64,000 nt of DNA from Pelagibius sp. Alg239-R121 (GTDB lineage Bacteria; Pseudomonadota; Alphaproteobacteria; Kiloniellales; Kiloniellaceae). The notes beneath the pieces were generated by a model. It saw nothing but the letters and a program-made list of their open reading frames with translations. It was not told the origin of the DNA and did no database searches. Location of the stretch: contig NZ_CAMZOF010000001.1 of NCBI RefSeq assembly GCF_947331435.1, positions 434,001-498,000 of the forward strand, in the 5' to 3' direction. Shown here in pieces: positions 25,103 to 34,568 of this stretch (the first letter of the stretch is position 1; the number at the start of each line of letters is the position of its first letter). Made by a program: the position numbers and the translations under genes.

Positions 25103-27961
25103 TCACCGCCGGCGATAACTCTTGGCCGCCTTGGCAAACCAAAGGCGCGCAGTCTCGGCATCGGTCTCGACACCACGACCCATCAGATAGGCCTTCCCAA
25201 GCGCCGCCTGCGCCTCGGCCAGGTCCTGCTCTGCAGCGAGCCGGTAGAGACGCAGGGCTTCCGCCAGATCTTCTTCGACCCCCAGACCGCGGTCATATAG
25301 GGCCGCCAGCCCGAACTGTCCTTCTGCGACACCCTGTTCCGCCAGATCTCGATAGAGTGAGAGGGCTTGCACATAGTCCTGCTCAAGACCAACGCCTTCC
25401 TCCAGGAGTTTTGCCAACAGCACCTGCGATTTAGTGTGATCGGATTCCGATGCAAGACGGAATAAACGGGCAGCTTCAGTGTCGTCTTTCACTACGCCGG
25501 CGCCAAGCCTGTAGGCCTTTGCCAATTCGTATTGGGCATCGGCGTCGCCTTGGTCTGCCGAACGACGAAACCATCGCACAGCCTCTTCGGCCTGTTTCGA
25601 CGTTCCTCGTCCCAATACATAGGCGAGGCCGAGATAGTACTGAGCTTTGTCATCGCCACCATCTGCCGCCAAGCGAAACAGGCGCAGGGCTTCGACGCGG
25701 TTCCGGTCCGCACCCGATGCATAGGTATAGTGAATTCCGAGCTTTCGTTGGGCACGGGTAAAGCCTTGATCAACGGCCAGTTTGTAGAGGCGCACAGCCT
25801 CTGCCGTATTCTTTTCGACCCCTTTGCCCTCTGCATAGAGATCGGCAAGTCCGGTTTGTGAATAGGCGCTCCCCTTTTCCGCCCCCTGGCGATAAAGGCG
25901 CGCAGCCTCTTCGTAATCTCGCGGCACACCTTTGCCGGTATTGTACAAGAGGGCCAAGGACCCGAGCGCAGTGGTGTAGCCCTGTTCAGCGGCGAGCTTA
26001 TAAAACCGGGCAGCCTCGGTGTAATTCCGATCTACACCACGGCCAAAATAGTAGAGATCCCCAAGGTTCTTCTGAGCGTTTGCGCGGCCTTGATCCGCGG
26101 CGAGAAGATAGAGGCGGGCCGCCTCTTCGTAGTCCTGAGGCACAGCTTCGCCAATGTCATAAAGGTATGCCAGTTCGTTTTGGGCACGTGCATGACCTTG
26201 ATCTGCCGCCAGCCCGTAGAGGCGCACAACTTCTCCATAGTCTTGCCCGACCCCCTTACCGCTCTCATAGAGATCGCCAAGGTTCGCCTGGGCGTTGGCG
26301 TGGCCCTGGTCTGCAGCAAGCCGATAGAGCCGGGCGGCTTCCTCATTGCTCTGTGGAACACCTTTGCCGAATTCGTAGAGATATCCGAGATTATACTGCG
26401 CGCGCGCATAGTTCTGATCTGCTGCCAGCGCGTAGAAGCGCGCCGCTTCCGCAAAATCCTGTTCGACGCCATCACCATCGTAATAGAGATTGCCGAGGTT
26501 GGTCTGGGCGTGGGCGCGCTCCTCATCTGCGGCGAGGCGATACAGGCGCGCGGCCTCCGCAAAGTCCTGTGGAACGCCTAAACCCGTATCGTACTGGTAT
26601 GCCAGGTAGTTCTGGGCGCGCGCATGACCTTGTTCCGCAGCCAGGCCGAAGAGGCGTGCCGACTCGCTATAGTCTTGCTCAAAACCTTTTCCACCATAAT
26701 AGAGATCGCCAAGGTTGGCCTGGGCGTTTCGTCGGCCCTGGTCCGCGGCAAGCCGGTAGTATCGGGCTGCCTCTGCGTAGTCCTGTGGGACGCCCTCGCC
26801 GTACTCGTGGAGATATCCCATATGATCCTGAGCGCGCGCGTAGTTCTGATCGGCAGCCAGTGCAAAAAGACGCGCAGCTTCGGCAAAATCCTGTTTCACC
26901 CCGTTTCCATCGTAATAGAGATTGCCGAGGTTGGTCTGCGCATAGGCACTGCCTTGATCAGCGGCCAGCCCATAAAGACGAACAGCTTCGCCGAGGTTCT
27001 GCTCTACGCCCCTGCCGCGTTCGTAGAGATAGCCGAGGGATCCCTGTGCGGTCGCATAGCCTTGGGCCGCCGCCAAGCTGTAGTATCTCGCAGCTTCGGC
27101 ATAATCCTGCGCGACGCCGTCGCCACCGTAGTACAGATCGGCCAGATTGGTTTGTGCGTATTTATTGTCCTGGTCGGCGGCAAGTTCGTATAGCCGCACG
27201 GCTTCGGCGTAATCCTGCGGGACTCCCTTTCCCGTTTCGTAAAGAACGCCCAGCGCATTCTGCCCGCGCGCGAAACCCTGGTCGGCGGCAAGCCTGTAGA
27301 GCCTCGCAGCCTGCTCGTGGTCCTGCACGACGCCTGTGCCGTCGTAATAGAGATCAGCCAGATTGACCTGGGCATAGGCTTCGTCCTGTGAGACGGCAAG
27401 ACGATAGAGCCTGGCGGCCTCTTCGTAGTCTTGCGGCACGCCCTCGCCAATTTCGTAAAGATATGCCAGGGAGCTCTGGCCGTAGTAATCGCCTTGATCC
27501 GCCGCCAGGCGATACAGGCGGGCCGCCTCGGCGTAGTTCTTCTCAACGCCTTCGCCCCGTTGATACAAATTGCCCAGCAATCCCTGCGCTTCGGCATTGC
27601 CCTGCGCGACAGATAACCGCAAATTGCGCAGCGCCGCGGGGAGATTTTGCTCCACTTCCCAGGCAAAGTAATAGTGCCGCGCCAACCTGTATTGCGCTTC
27701 CGCATCGCCCTGTTCGGCGCCACGCTTATAGAATTTGAAGGAGCGTTTGATCTTCTGATGACTGCCGTCATGCTCAAAATCGCGCGCCAAACCTACTTGA
27801 AGCAGCACACGGCCGGAACCGTCCGATCGCGGAGCCTCGACCAAGGGGACAGCAATGGCGAGCTTCACAGTCAAAAGGACCGGAAAGCTCAGGCCGCCGG
27901 CAAGAACGCGCAGCAAATTTTGACTCAGTGGTGATCTCATAACGACGCCGAAAAGAAACAA
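25103..27961 (-). CDS. Giant Sel1-repeat protein, about 25 repeats
   Basis: A 952-residue protein. After a hydrophobic N-terminal segment (residues about 14-34, possible signal or anchor) nearly the whole chain is Sel1/TPR-like repeats of about 36 residues with the consensus AARLYRLAADQG-x3-AQ, then L-x2-LY-x2-G-x-GV. I count about 25. Sel1 solenoids are protein-binding scaffolds, and in polysaccharide systems AlgK-like proteins use them. The last 40 residues (GKAYLMGRGVETDAETARLWFAKAAKSYRRR) match those of the neighbouring paralogue almost exactly. The internal repeats at DNA level make copy-number change likely. It is probably periplasmic; its partner is unknown. Confidence 0.88.
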   Translation of the reverse strand: MFLFGVVMRSPLSQNLLRVLAGGLSFPVLLTVKLAIAVPLVEAPRSDGSGRVLLQVGLARDFEHDGSHQKIKRSFKFYKRGAEQGDAEAQYRLARHYYFAWEVEQNLPAALRNLRLSVAQGNAEAQGLLGNLYQRGEGVEKNYAEAARLYRLAADQGDYYGQSSLAYLYEIGEGVPQDYEEAARLYRLAVSQDEAYAQVNLADLYYDGTGVVQDHEQAARLYRLAADQGFARGQNALGVLYETGKGVPQDYAEAVRLYELAADQDNKYAQTNLADLYYGGDGVAQDYAEAARYYSLAAAQGYATAQGSLGYLYERGRGVEQNLGEAVRLYGLAADQGSAYAQTNLGNLYYDGNGVKQDFAEAARLFALAADQNYARAQDHMGYLHEYGEGVPQDYAEAARYYRLAADQGRRNAQANLGDLYYGGKGFEQDYSESARLFGLAAEQGHARAQNYLAYQYDTGLGVPQDFAEAARLYRLAADEERAHAQTNLGNLYYDGDGVEQDFAEAARFYALAADQNYARAQYNLGYLYEFGKGVPQSNEEAARLYRLAADQGHANAQANLGDLYESGKGVGQDYGEVVRLYGLAADQGHARAQNELAYLYDIGEAVPQDYEEAARLYLLAADQGRANAQKNLGDLYYFGRGVDRNYTEAARFYKLAAEQGYTTALGSLALLYNTGKGVPRDYEEAARLYRQGAEKGSAYSQTGLADLYAEGKGVEKNTAEAVRLYKLAVDQGFTRAQRKLGIHYTYASGADRNRVEALRLFRLAADGGDDKAQYYLGLAYVLGRGTSKQAEEAVRWFRRSADQGDADAQYELAKAYRLGAGVVKDDTEAARLFRLASESDHTKSQVLLAKLLEEGVGLEQDYVQALSLYRDLAEQGVAEGQFGLAALYDRGLGVEEDLAEALRLYRLAAEQDLAEAQAALGKAYLMGRGVETDAETARLWFAKAAKSYRRR

Positions 27962-28085
27962 ACTAAGCAGCTACTCCCTCAGAATTTGAAGCCGCAACTA
28001 TGCCGCTGACGAATAGATTTTTCCACCCCCTGGCGTTGCGCCCGCCTTAACAGGGACCTGAACAGCGCGGCGATTTCCCACACCG
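27962..28085. other. Short upstream region of the large Sel1 gene
   Basis: About 125 bases between the Sel1 start and the inverted-repeat element that follows. No clear promoter is seen. Confidence 0.35.
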
Positions 28086-28390
28086 CTAGGTTGAGAACTC
28101 ATATTCCTTGGCGGTCTTGACGACAAAATTTTGACTTCTGGCAAGGAGTTAGGAGCGGAGCGATACTGATGCATCGTGCCTCTGCCAGAACTGGACTGAC
28201 GAAGCCACGCTGTCCAGAACGTGGTTCCCAGAACTCATAATCTTGTCGCCCAAAGGGGGTCGTATTTTGGAAGAGTTCAAGGGCGTCGAGCCCTCTCACC
28301 GGGCCTTCAGGCCCGCTTTCAAGATCTCTCCTGCCTGAAACCTCCCAATATACGATCAAGGCCATCAAGGAATAGGAGGCCTCAACCTAG
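28086..28390. mobile_element. About 305-bp MITE-like element between the Sel1 paralogues
   Basis: The ends are inverse of each other over about 25 bases: the left end reads CTAGGTTGAGAACTCATATT and continues CCTTGG, and the right end, read on the minus strand, gives CTAGGTTGAGGCCTCCTATT followed by CCTTG. The left end also resembles the small family 1 element at 6207-6267, and an internal AACTCATAATCTTGTCGCC resembles its left half. It contains no transposase. The right end supplies the TAG stop of the shorter Sel1 gene. I read it as a non-autonomous palindromic element. Confidence 0.55.
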
Positions 28391-30018
28391 CGATCGCGGT
28401 AGTTCTCGGCCGCCTTGGCAAACCAGAGGCGCGCAGTCTCTGCATCCGCTTCGACGCCACGGCCCGTCAGATAGGCTTTGCCCAGCTCCGCCTGCGCTTC
28501 AGCCAGACCCTGGTCCGCAGCCAGACGGTAAAGGCGAATGGCTTCCGCCATATTTTTTTCGACCCCTGAGCCGCGCTGGTAGAGGCCGGCCAGACCGAAC
28601 CTGCCTTCTGCAATGCCCTGCTCTGCGAGCGCCTGGTAGAGCGAAAAGGCCCGGTCGTAATCCTGTTCCACGCCCGTACCCTCCTCATAGGATCTCGCCA
28701 GGAGGATCTGAGCATCGATGTGACCGGAATCAGATGCCAGGCGAAGGAGACGAATTGCCTCCGCTGCGTCCAGCGGTACTCCGGCACCAAGTCTGTAAGC
28801 GTGCGCCAGCCTGTACTGGGCGTAGTCGGAATCCTGGTCGGCCGCCTGTCCGTAATAAAGCGCCGCCTTTTCAAGGTTTTGCTCGACGCCCAGACCCTCG
28901 CTGTAGAGATCGCCAAGGCTGGCTTGCGCATCAGGGTTGCCCTGGTTCGCGGCCAATTCATAGAATTCCCTGGCCTGAATGAAATCCTGACCGACCCCGT
29001 CACCGCGATAAAGCATATTTGCGAGGTTGGTTTGGGCCGTGGAATCGCCCTGATCCGCCGCCAAACGATACCAGCGGACGGCTTCTTCATAATTCTGAGC
29101 CGTCCCCTCGCCATATTCGTAAAGATACCCCAGGGAAATCTGGGCGGCTGAGGAGCCTTGGTCGGCGGCGAGGCGATACAGGCGGGCAGCCTCGGCAAAG
29201 TCCTGCGTGACCCCCTGCGCATGGTAGTAGAGGTCACCGAGTTGGTTCTGGGCGTAGGCTTCTCCCTGATCCGCCGCCAAACGATAAAGCCGGGCAGCCT
29301 CGCTGTGATCCTGGGCAACGCCCCGGCCGATTTCATGGAGGAACCCGAGCGAGCTTTGGCAAAAGGCGTTGCCTTGATTTGCACCATAGCGATAGAAGCG
29401 GGCCGCTTCTCCGTAGTCCCGCGGCACGCCATGGCCCCGCTGGTAGAGCGCGCCCAGGGAACCTTGCGCGAAAACCTGGCCCTGGTCCGCCGCCAAACGG
29501 TAAAGACGCGCGGCTTCCTCATAGTCCTGTGGAACACCGCGTCCGTTGTAGTAGAGATCGGCAAGATTGTTCTGGGCGTCCGCGTATCCCTGCTTCGCGG
29601 ACAGCCGGTAGTAATGCACTGCAGCAGGCAGGTTCTCGGGCACGTTCCATGCAAAGTCGTAATGCTGCGCCAGCCAGTACTGCGCCTCGGCATCCCCTTG
29701 CTCGGCGCCGCGTTGGTAAAACTGAAGATCTATCTGGTTGCGCGAATGGCTGCCGTCGCGCTCGAAATCATCAGCCAGACCGGCCAAAAGCACAGGATCG
29801 GCGGCCAGCTCGGATCGAGGTGTTTCGGATCGAGGTGTTTCAGGTCGAAGTGTCTCATCCCAGTGAGCAGCAAACGCCGGTGACAAGCTCAAGGGAGACA
29901 AGCCCAACGTGACCAGGCCCAGCATGGCCAAAGCAAAAGTGACCAGGCCCAACCAAGCCGAGAACATCAAACCTCCCCCAAAGGCCCGCAAAACTATGAA
30001 CTTCTGATTCGCACTCAT
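28387..30018 (-). CDS. Sel1-repeat protein, about 13 repeats
   Basis: A 543-residue paralogue of the 952-residue protein: the first repeats (FERDGSHSRNQIDLQFYQRG, then GDAEAQYWLAQHYDFAWNVPENLPAA) and the C-terminus match it closely, while the middle has about half as many Sel1 repeats. The N-terminus has a hydrophobic stretch (residues about 10-50) that may be a signal or membrane anchor. Residues about 55-70 are encoded by three 15-bp direct repeats (ETPRSETPRSE) at 29810-29854. The two genes are in tandem on the same strand and probably arose by duplication. Function is a likely protein scaffold in the envelope; no partner is known. Confidence 0.85.
   Translation of the reverse strand: MSANQKFIVLRAFGGGLMFSAWLGLVTFALAMLGLVTLGLSPLSLSPAFAAHWDETLRPETPRSETPRSELAADPVLLAGLADDFERDGSHSRNQIDLQFYQRGAEQGDAEAQYWLAQHYDFAWNVPENLPAAVHYYRLSAKQGYADAQNNLADLYYNGRGVPQDYEEAARLYRLAADQGQVFAQGSLGALYQRGHGVPRDYGEAARFYRYGANQGNAFCQSSLGFLHEIGRGVAQDHSEAARLYRLAADQGEAYAQNQLGDLYYHAQGVTQDFAEAARLYRLAADQGSSAAQISLGYLYEYGEGTAQNYEEAVRWYRLAADQGDSTAQTNLANMLYRGDGVGQDFIQAREFYELAANQGNPDAQASLGDLYSEGLGVEQNLEKAALYYGQAADQDSDYAQYRLAHAYRLGAGVPLDAAEAIRLLRLASDSGHIDAQILLARSYEEGTGVEQDYDRAFSLYQALAEQGIAEGRFGLAGLYQRGSGVEKNMAEAIRLYRLAADQGLAEAQAELGKAYLTGRGVEADAETARLWFAKAAENYRDR
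29810..29854. repeat. Three 15-bp direct repeats inside the Sel1 gene
   Basis: Unit TCGGATCGAGGTGTT occurs twice exactly and once with changes. The period is a multiple of three, so the frame is kept and the protein gains a Glu-Thr-Pro-Arg-Ser run. Confidence 0.75.
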
Positions 30019-30276
30019 CTTAACGCCGAAAGAAAACGCGATGCGCCCGTACTCCGGCGCAATGCCAGACCCTGAAGCTTGTTCGTTTTCTATGACTCAA
30101 AATACCCGTAAATCAGTCTCTGCATCAATAGGTTAGAGAATGATTCGCCGTCGTGGCCGCGTTAACCATGAACGACGGCACTCATCGTCGCCAGTTAAGA
30201 GGCCTTTCCTGCTCGGCCATTGGGCAGACCGTTGGACGAGGCACTGCCGCACTGACGGGATATCAACCCTCGGTTT

Positions 30277-30900
30277 TCATGTCTTCGGAGCAAGCGCACG
30301 TGCCTTGACGGCTTCTACATCCACGCCGCCCGACATCATCTTCCGCTCGGCCTGTTGCTTGATCGCACTGCTCATGGCCCGGAGAAAGGAATCATGGGCG
30401 CAGGGTCTGTCCATCTTGTTATAGACGAGCCCATATTCGATCTCCTCCCACGTCGAAAAGTCCGCCAGATTGTGCTGCAGCTGCACTTCCAGGTTATCGA
30501 GCGCTCCGGCGAATTTCGCCTCGGGCGTTTCCCTGTCCTCGAACTCCCGCCAGAGCTCGGCAATATGGGTACCGTCTTCACCGCCAAGCAGTTTGCGAAT
30601 GTTCTCCATCGCCGCCGCTTCCCGCACGGCTTTGGTTTCCTTGCGCTCGCCGGTTTCGAAAAAGGGCACGTCTCCGGCTTCGGCCTCGACCAGATCATGC
30701 ACGACAATCATCTGCAGCGTCCGGCTAAGATCAACCGGATGCTCAAGATGACGGTGCATGACCATGGCCATCAACGCCATCTGCCAACTGTGTTCGGCGA
30801 CCGATTCGCGGCGGCCATCGGAAAGCCAGCTGTGGCGCAGCTCTTTCTTCAGGCCCTCCGCGAGTTTCAATAGATCCAGGATAGGTTCAACGGCGTCCAT
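30277..30900 (-). CDS. HD-domain phosphohydrolase, YfbR/HDDC2-like
   Basis: About 207 residues from MDAVEPILDLLKLAEGLKKE. It holds the HD-family metal ligands: SVAEHSWQMALMAMVM then MIVVHDLVEAEAGDVPFF, and later DNLEVQLQHNLADF. HDDC2/YfbR proteins are 5'-deoxynucleotidases acting on dNMPs. I place the start at 30900 because a longer frame to 30963 would run into a terminator hairpin for the next upstream gene. It has no signal peptide, so it is cytosolic. It lies downstream of the fasciclin gene on the same strand but is separated by that terminator. Confidence 0.8.
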   Translation of the reverse strand: MDAVEPILDLLKLAEGLKKELRHSWLSDGRRESVAEHSWQMALMAMVMHRHLEHPVDLSRTLQMIVVHDLVEAEAGDVPFFETGERKETKAVREAAAMENIRKLLGGEDGTHIAELWREFEDRETPEAKFAGALDNLEVQLQHNLADFSTWEEIEYGLVYNKMDRPCAHDSFLRAMSSAIKQQAERKMMSGGVDVEAVKARALAPKT

Positions 30901-30950
30901 GAGGTTCGATGTTCCGATCTCGAGCGTGGGAATTTGCGGAGCATAACAAA

Positions 30951-30977
30951 AAAAGGCCGGCAACGTGCCGGCCTTTT
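30951..30977 (-). terminator. Rho-independent terminator of the fasciclin gene
   Basis: A perfect 11-bp stem AAAAGGCCGGC / GCCGGCCTTTT with a 5-base loop; on the minus strand the stem is followed by a T-run. It stands 34 bases past the fasciclin stop. Confidence 0.9.
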
Positions 30978-31010
30978 CGGGTACGCGCTTAATACCAGGG
31001 AGCGTTGATA

Positions 31011-31496
31011 CTACTTCGGAATCACAACCGTATCGATGACGTGGATGACACCGTTCGAGGTTTCGATGTCGGCTGTGATCACCTGTGCTGAATCTACCTT
31101 CACACCATCCATGGCATCGACCGCGAGCTTAGCGCCTTGTACGGTCTCGACCTCAGCGGTTTTGCCGGCGATATCGCCCGACATAATTTTACCGGGTACG
31201 ACGTGGTAGGTCAGGATCGCCACCAGCTTGTCCTTGTTCTCAGGCTTCAACAAGTCTTCCACCGTCCCTTCCGGCAGCTTTGCGAAGGCTTCGTCGGTCG
31301 GTGCAAAAACGGTAAAGGGACCGTCGCCCTTCAGGGTCTCGACCAGCTCCGCGGCCTCAACCGCGGCCACCAGCGTTTTGAACTGACCGGCTTCAACGGC
31401 CGTATCGACGATATCTCCTGCTTTCGCCGCCATACCGCTGAACAAGAGTGGCACGGCCGCCAGGGCTGCAATGAGAGAAAGGCGTAACTGTTTCAC
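31011..31496 (-). CDS. Secreted fasciclin-domain protein
   Basis: A 161-residue exported protein. Signal peptide [26 protein letters not shown] is followed by one complete FAS1 domain: [61 protein letters not shown] and [16 protein letters not shown]1 domains mediate adhesion and are common in small periplasmic or secreted proteins of alphaproteobacteria. The gene has its own terminator at 30951-30977, so it is probably monocistronic. No lipobox or C-terminal anchor is visible, so the protein is likely free or matrix-bound. Confidence 0.92.
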   Translation of the reverse strand: MKQLRLSLIAALAAVPLLFSGMAAKAGDIVDTAVEAGQFKTLVAAVEAAELVETLKGDGPFTVFAPTDEAFAKLPEGTVEDLLKPENKDKLVAILTYHVVPGKIMSGDIAGKTAEVETVQGAKLAVDAMDGVKVDSAQVITADIETSNGVIHVIDTVVIPK

Positions 31497-31635
31497 GTTC
31501 GTCCTCCTGAAAAGTCTGTTTGGTTACCAGGAGATACGGGGACGCAGCGGAAGAGGATCACAGCAACACAAATAGGTCACAGCGGGGGTCGTTCTTGACC
31601 GGAACGATCAGACCACAGATGTGCCCTGCCGGGTT

Positions 31636-32058
31636 TTACCGCTCCCATCGAAACTCGCGGTCGGCCTCGGCGATCGGCGCATCGTTGATGCTGGCGATCC
31701 GCTGACGCATCAGGCCGTTTTCATCGAATTCCCAAAGTTCGTTTCCATACGACCGGAACCACTGGCCGGAATCGTCGTGCCATTCATAGCGGAAAGTGAC
31801 GCCGATGCGATTCTCGGTGAAGCACCAGAGTTCCTTGCGCAGGCGGTAGTCGAGTTCACGGTCCCACTTTCGTTTCAGGAAATCCCTGATGTCGTCCCGG
31901 CCACTCAGGAACTCGGCCCGGTTACGCCACTGGGAATCAAGCGTATAGGCCTTCGAGACACGATCCGGATCACGGGTGTTCCAGGCGTCTTCAGCCGCCT
32001 GGACTTTCTGTTTTGCGGTTTCTTCGGTAAAGGGAGGAAGAGGGGGACGCTGTTCCAT
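31636..32058 (-). CDS. DUF1348 protein, NTF2-like fold
   Basis: A 140-residue cytosolic protein. It has the DUF1348 pattern: [45 protein letters not shown] and [21 protein letters not shown]. The fold belongs to the SnoaL/NTF2-like superfamily; function is unknown. The gene diverges from a TetR regulator, a pairing seen often, so the regulator probably controls it. There is no signal peptide. Confidence 0.9.
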   Translation of the reverse strand: MEQRPPLPPFTEETAKQKVQAAEDAWNTRDPDRVSKAYTLDSQWRNRAEFLSGRDDIRDFLKRKWDRELDYRLRKELWCFTENRIGVTFRYEWHDDSGQWFRSYGNELWEFDENGLMRQRIASINDAPIAEADREFRWER

Positions 32059-32398
32059 GAGAGGCCTTTCTCGGTTTCTGCAGCTATTCGGAATGCTTGA
32101 ATTTTACCGTTCGTCACAGTATGTACTAATTGGTACAATTGATCATGAAACCGGCGAGTTCAAGATAAATTTTCGCGGCCCCGGCAATTGAGTAAAATGT
32201 GTCCGAAGAAGCAGCACCGCGATGTGCCCAGGAACCCGGGGACGAGAGCCGGGGACAAGAGCCCGAAAGAAGAGATTGAACCGGGCAGTAGGATTTGGCG
32301 GAATGGATTGGGCCGAATGGATTGGGCCGAATGGATTTGGCAGCTGGGGCAGATTGGATCAGGTTGCCAGCTGAGCACCCGGAGCACAGAGGACGATT
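32059..32398. other. Intergenic promoter region between DUF1348 and TetR genes
   Basis: About 340 bases between two divergent genes, so it should hold both promoters and a TetR operator. It carries 13- and 14-bp tandem repeats toward the TetR side. I could not pick a sure operator. Confidence 0.5.
32297..32338 (+). repeat. Three 14-bp tandem repeats upstream of tetR-type gene
   Basis: Units GGCGGAATGGATTG, GGCCGAATGGATTG and GGCCGAATGGATTT run head to tail. About 45 bases earlier a looser 13-bp duplication (CCGGGGACGAGAG, CCGGGGACAAGAG) is seen. Confidence 0.8.
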
Positions 32399-32968
32399 AT
32401 GCCGCGAGTGGTATCGGAACGCAGTGACGCAGTGACCGCCCTGGCCGAGGTCTTCAGAACCCACGGCTTCGAAGGCACGAGCCTTTCTGTCATCACCGCA
32501 AAGACCAAGCTGGGTAAGGGCAGCCTTTATCACTTCTTCCCGGGTGGGAAGGACGAGATGGCGGAAGCCGTGTTGGAGGAAATCGGCAGGTGGTTCGAAG
32601 ACCGGGTCTTCAAACCACTGCGCGACGAGCCGGATGCCGAAGCCGCGATCGAAAAGATGTTCGAAGAAGTCGATCGCTATTTCCGTTCGGGCCGCCGCGT
32701 CTGCCTCGTGGGTGCCTTTGCCCTGGGGCAGGAATGCGACCGCTTCGAACGCCAGGTTCGCGGTTACTTTGAGACCTGGGTCATGGATCTCGAATCCTGT
32801 TTGATCCGGGCAGGGCGTAACGAAACCCTGGCGCGCGATCTATCGGAAGACGCCGTTATCGGGATCCAGGGCGCATTGGTCCTGGCCCGGAGCATCGGAC
32901 AATCGGCGGTGTTTGAACGAACACTTTTGCGCTTGAAGAAACGTCTGCTAGAGCGCGATCACCCCTGA
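32399..32968 (+). CDS. TetR-family transcriptional regulator
   Basis: A 189-residue regulator. The N-terminal helix-turn-helix reads ALAEVFRTHGFEGTSLSVITAKTKLGKGSLYHFFPGGKDEM, the standard TetR DNA-binding domain with the LYHFF recognition helix. The C-terminal ligand domain (residues 75-185) resembles LmrA/YxaF-type regulators. GAGG lies 7 bases before the ATG. It diverges from the DUF1348 gene and probably represses it and itself. The inducer is unknown. Confidence 0.9.
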   Translation: MPRVVSERSDAVTALAEVFRTHGFEGTSLSVITAKTKLGKGSLYHFFPGGKDEMAEAVLEEIGRWFEDRVFKPLRDEPDAEAAIEKMFEEVDRYFRSGRRVCLVGAFALGQECDRFERQVRGYFETWVMDLESCLIRAGRNETLARDLSEDAVIGIQGALVLARSIGQSAVFERTLLRLKKRLLERDHP

Positions 32969-32971
32969 CAA

Positions 32972-33148
32972 TCAATGTCCGGATGAAACCGCACCCTCGG
33001 CAAGTACATAACGACGGCCGCAGTAGGGGCAGTCGATGTGGCCTTTGCCTTCCATGTTCAGGTAGACACGGGGATGGCCGAGCGGGCCGTTACCGCCGTC
33101 GCACGCGATGGTTTCGGACTCTACGGTCAAGGTTTCGGCCGGTTCCAT
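32972..33148 (-). CDS. CHCC zinc-finger domain protein
   Basis: A 58-residue protein with ETIACDGGNGPLGHPRVYLN and later IDCPYCGRRYVL, giving the Cys-His-Cys-Cys zinc ligands. This is the domain found in mitochondrial complex I subunit NDUFS6 and in a widely conserved alphaproteobacterial miniprotein. GGGGAAG lies about 7 bases before this ATG; a longer frame to 33406 has no such site. It is convergent with the TetR gene and its stop lies only three bases past the regulator's stop. Confidence 0.88.
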   Translation of the reverse strand: MEPAETLTVESETIACDGGNGPLGHPRVYLNMEGKGHIDCPYCGRRYVLAEGAVSSGH

Positions 33149-33542
33149 GTTAACTTCCCCTGTTTGTGCAATCCCGCTGGTCCAACGGCGCTGCAGCACA
33201 TCTTCGCACGGATTCTCACGCAAATCCGATCGACATTCAAGCCGGACTTGACCACGCCTCATATCCCCGCAGCACCTTATCCCAGAGTGCGTCGTTATTT
33301 GTGGCGACAACGAATACCCCCCTCTCCTGGGTATAGGAGGCGCAAATCCCCGTGTGCGGGGTTTAACGGGCGCGGTTTGACCCTTATCTTTGCGGATGAT
33401 ACCCATTGGCGCAGCATGATCAATGGCATTAGCCGCAGAACAACCGGTCCATTTGACCGCTGCATCAAACGGGCTGCGGCGCTGTTGGGTTTTTGCGCTC
33501 CTGCAGACCGCACCAAGGGTTACGACCGAAATTCACTGAGAA
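33149..33542. other. Intergenic stretch before the ABC ATPase gene
   Basis: About 390 bases between divergent genes. A short GC hairpin (AAATCCCCG-TGTG-CGGGGTTT) lies at 33346-33366. No T-run follows on either strand and I see no gene. Confidence 0.45.
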
Positions 33543-34568
33543 ATGCGAACAGCAATGCCCGACAGCCTGACCGCCAAAAAACTGAATGACGTCATTATGG
33601 ATGCCAACGTGACCACCTTGCCAAAGTACGCCGTAGAGCTGAAGGGTCTGACCAAGACCTATAGTGCCAGCGGCAAGAGTGAAGCCAAAAAAGCTCTGAT
33701 CGACGTCGACCTGGCGATCCCCAGGGGATCGGTCTTTGGATTGCTTGGCCCGAACGGCGCCGGCAAATCGACCATGATCAACATCCTGGCCGGCCTTGTG
33801 AACAAGACGAGCGGCAGCGCGAAGATCTGGGATCTCGATATTATCACCAACACCCGTCAGGCCCGCGCGGCCATCGGTGTGGTTCCTCAGGAACTGAACG
33901 TCGACCCCTTCTTCACACCACGCGAACTGCTGGAGCTGCAAGCGGGCCTTTACGGCGTGCCGCCCGGTGAACGGCAGTCGGACGAAATTCTAGCGGCGCT
34001 GGGCCTTTCCGATAAAGCCAATGCCTATGCCCGGACACTCTCGGGCGGGATGCGCCGGCGCCTGATGGTCGCCAAGGCCATGGTTCACAATCCCCCGGTT
34101 CTGGTGCTGGACGAGCCCACCGCCGGTGTCGATATCGAGCTGCGCCAACAGCTCTGGGCCCATGTGCGCGAATTGAACGAAAACGGCACGACGGTCCTCC
34201 TGACCACGCACTACCTCGAGGAAGCCGAAGAACTCTGTGACCAGATTGCAATCATCAACCACGGCCGGGTCATCGCCTGCGACACGACCCCCGCATTGCT
34301 GGCACGCCTGGACAACAAAGAGCTGGCAATCGTTCTGGCGGAAGATCTCGATGAGGTACCCGAAGCACTTGCCGGCTTCAACTTCGATCATCCCGAACCG
34401 CGCAAGCTGGTGTTTCATTACCGTGCCAGCGAAAGTGCCGTTTCCGGTATTCTCGATGCCGTTTGCCGCGCAGGGCTGAAAATCGCCGACGTGACAACGG
34501 ATCAGTCAGATTTAGAGGATATATTCTTGCAGCTCACCCGTGGCGCACATGATGAGATTGCAAGTTGA
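33543..34568 (+). CDS. ABC transporter ATP-binding protein, ABC-2/NodI type
   Basis: A 341-residue ATPase with Walker A GLLGPNGAGKST, Q-loop GVVPQELNVDP, signature LSGGMRRRLMVAKAMV, Walker B VLVLDEPTAGVD and H-loop TTHYLEEAEEL. A 90-residue C-terminal extension follows, usual for drug/polysaccharide ABC-2 ATPases. No permease gene lies next to it, so its membrane partner must be elsewhere. The stop overlaps the start of the lipoprotein-hydrolase gene (TTGA), so the two are co-translated. Two downstream ATGs are possible starts; none has a strong ribosome site. Confidence 0.9.
   Translation: MRTAMPDSLTAKKLNDVIMDANVTTLPKYAVELKGLTKTYSASGKSEAKKALIDVDLAIPRGSVFGLLGPNGAGKSTMINILAGLVNKTSGSAKIWDLDIITNTRQARAAIGVVPQELNVDPFFTPRELLELQAGLYGVPPGERQSDEILAALGLSDKANAYARTLSGGMRRRLMVAKAMVHNPPVLVLDEPTAGVDIELRQQLWAHVRELNENGTTVLLTTHYLEEAEELCDQIAIINHGRVIACDTTPALLARLDNKELAIVLAEDLDEVPEALAGFNFDHPEPRKLVFHYRASESAVSGILDAVCRAGLKIADVTTDQSDLEDIFLQLTRGAHDEIAS

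Noticed and set aside
24885-25118. A 77-codon plus-strand frame
   Set aside because: No ribosome site and no coding character; it runs into the end of the Sel1 gene.
25858-27366. A 502-codon open frame on the plus strand
   Set aside because: It is antisense to the Sel1 gene; the periodic composition of the repeats keeps the other strand open. Its protein is Arg/Pro-rich without any fold pattern.
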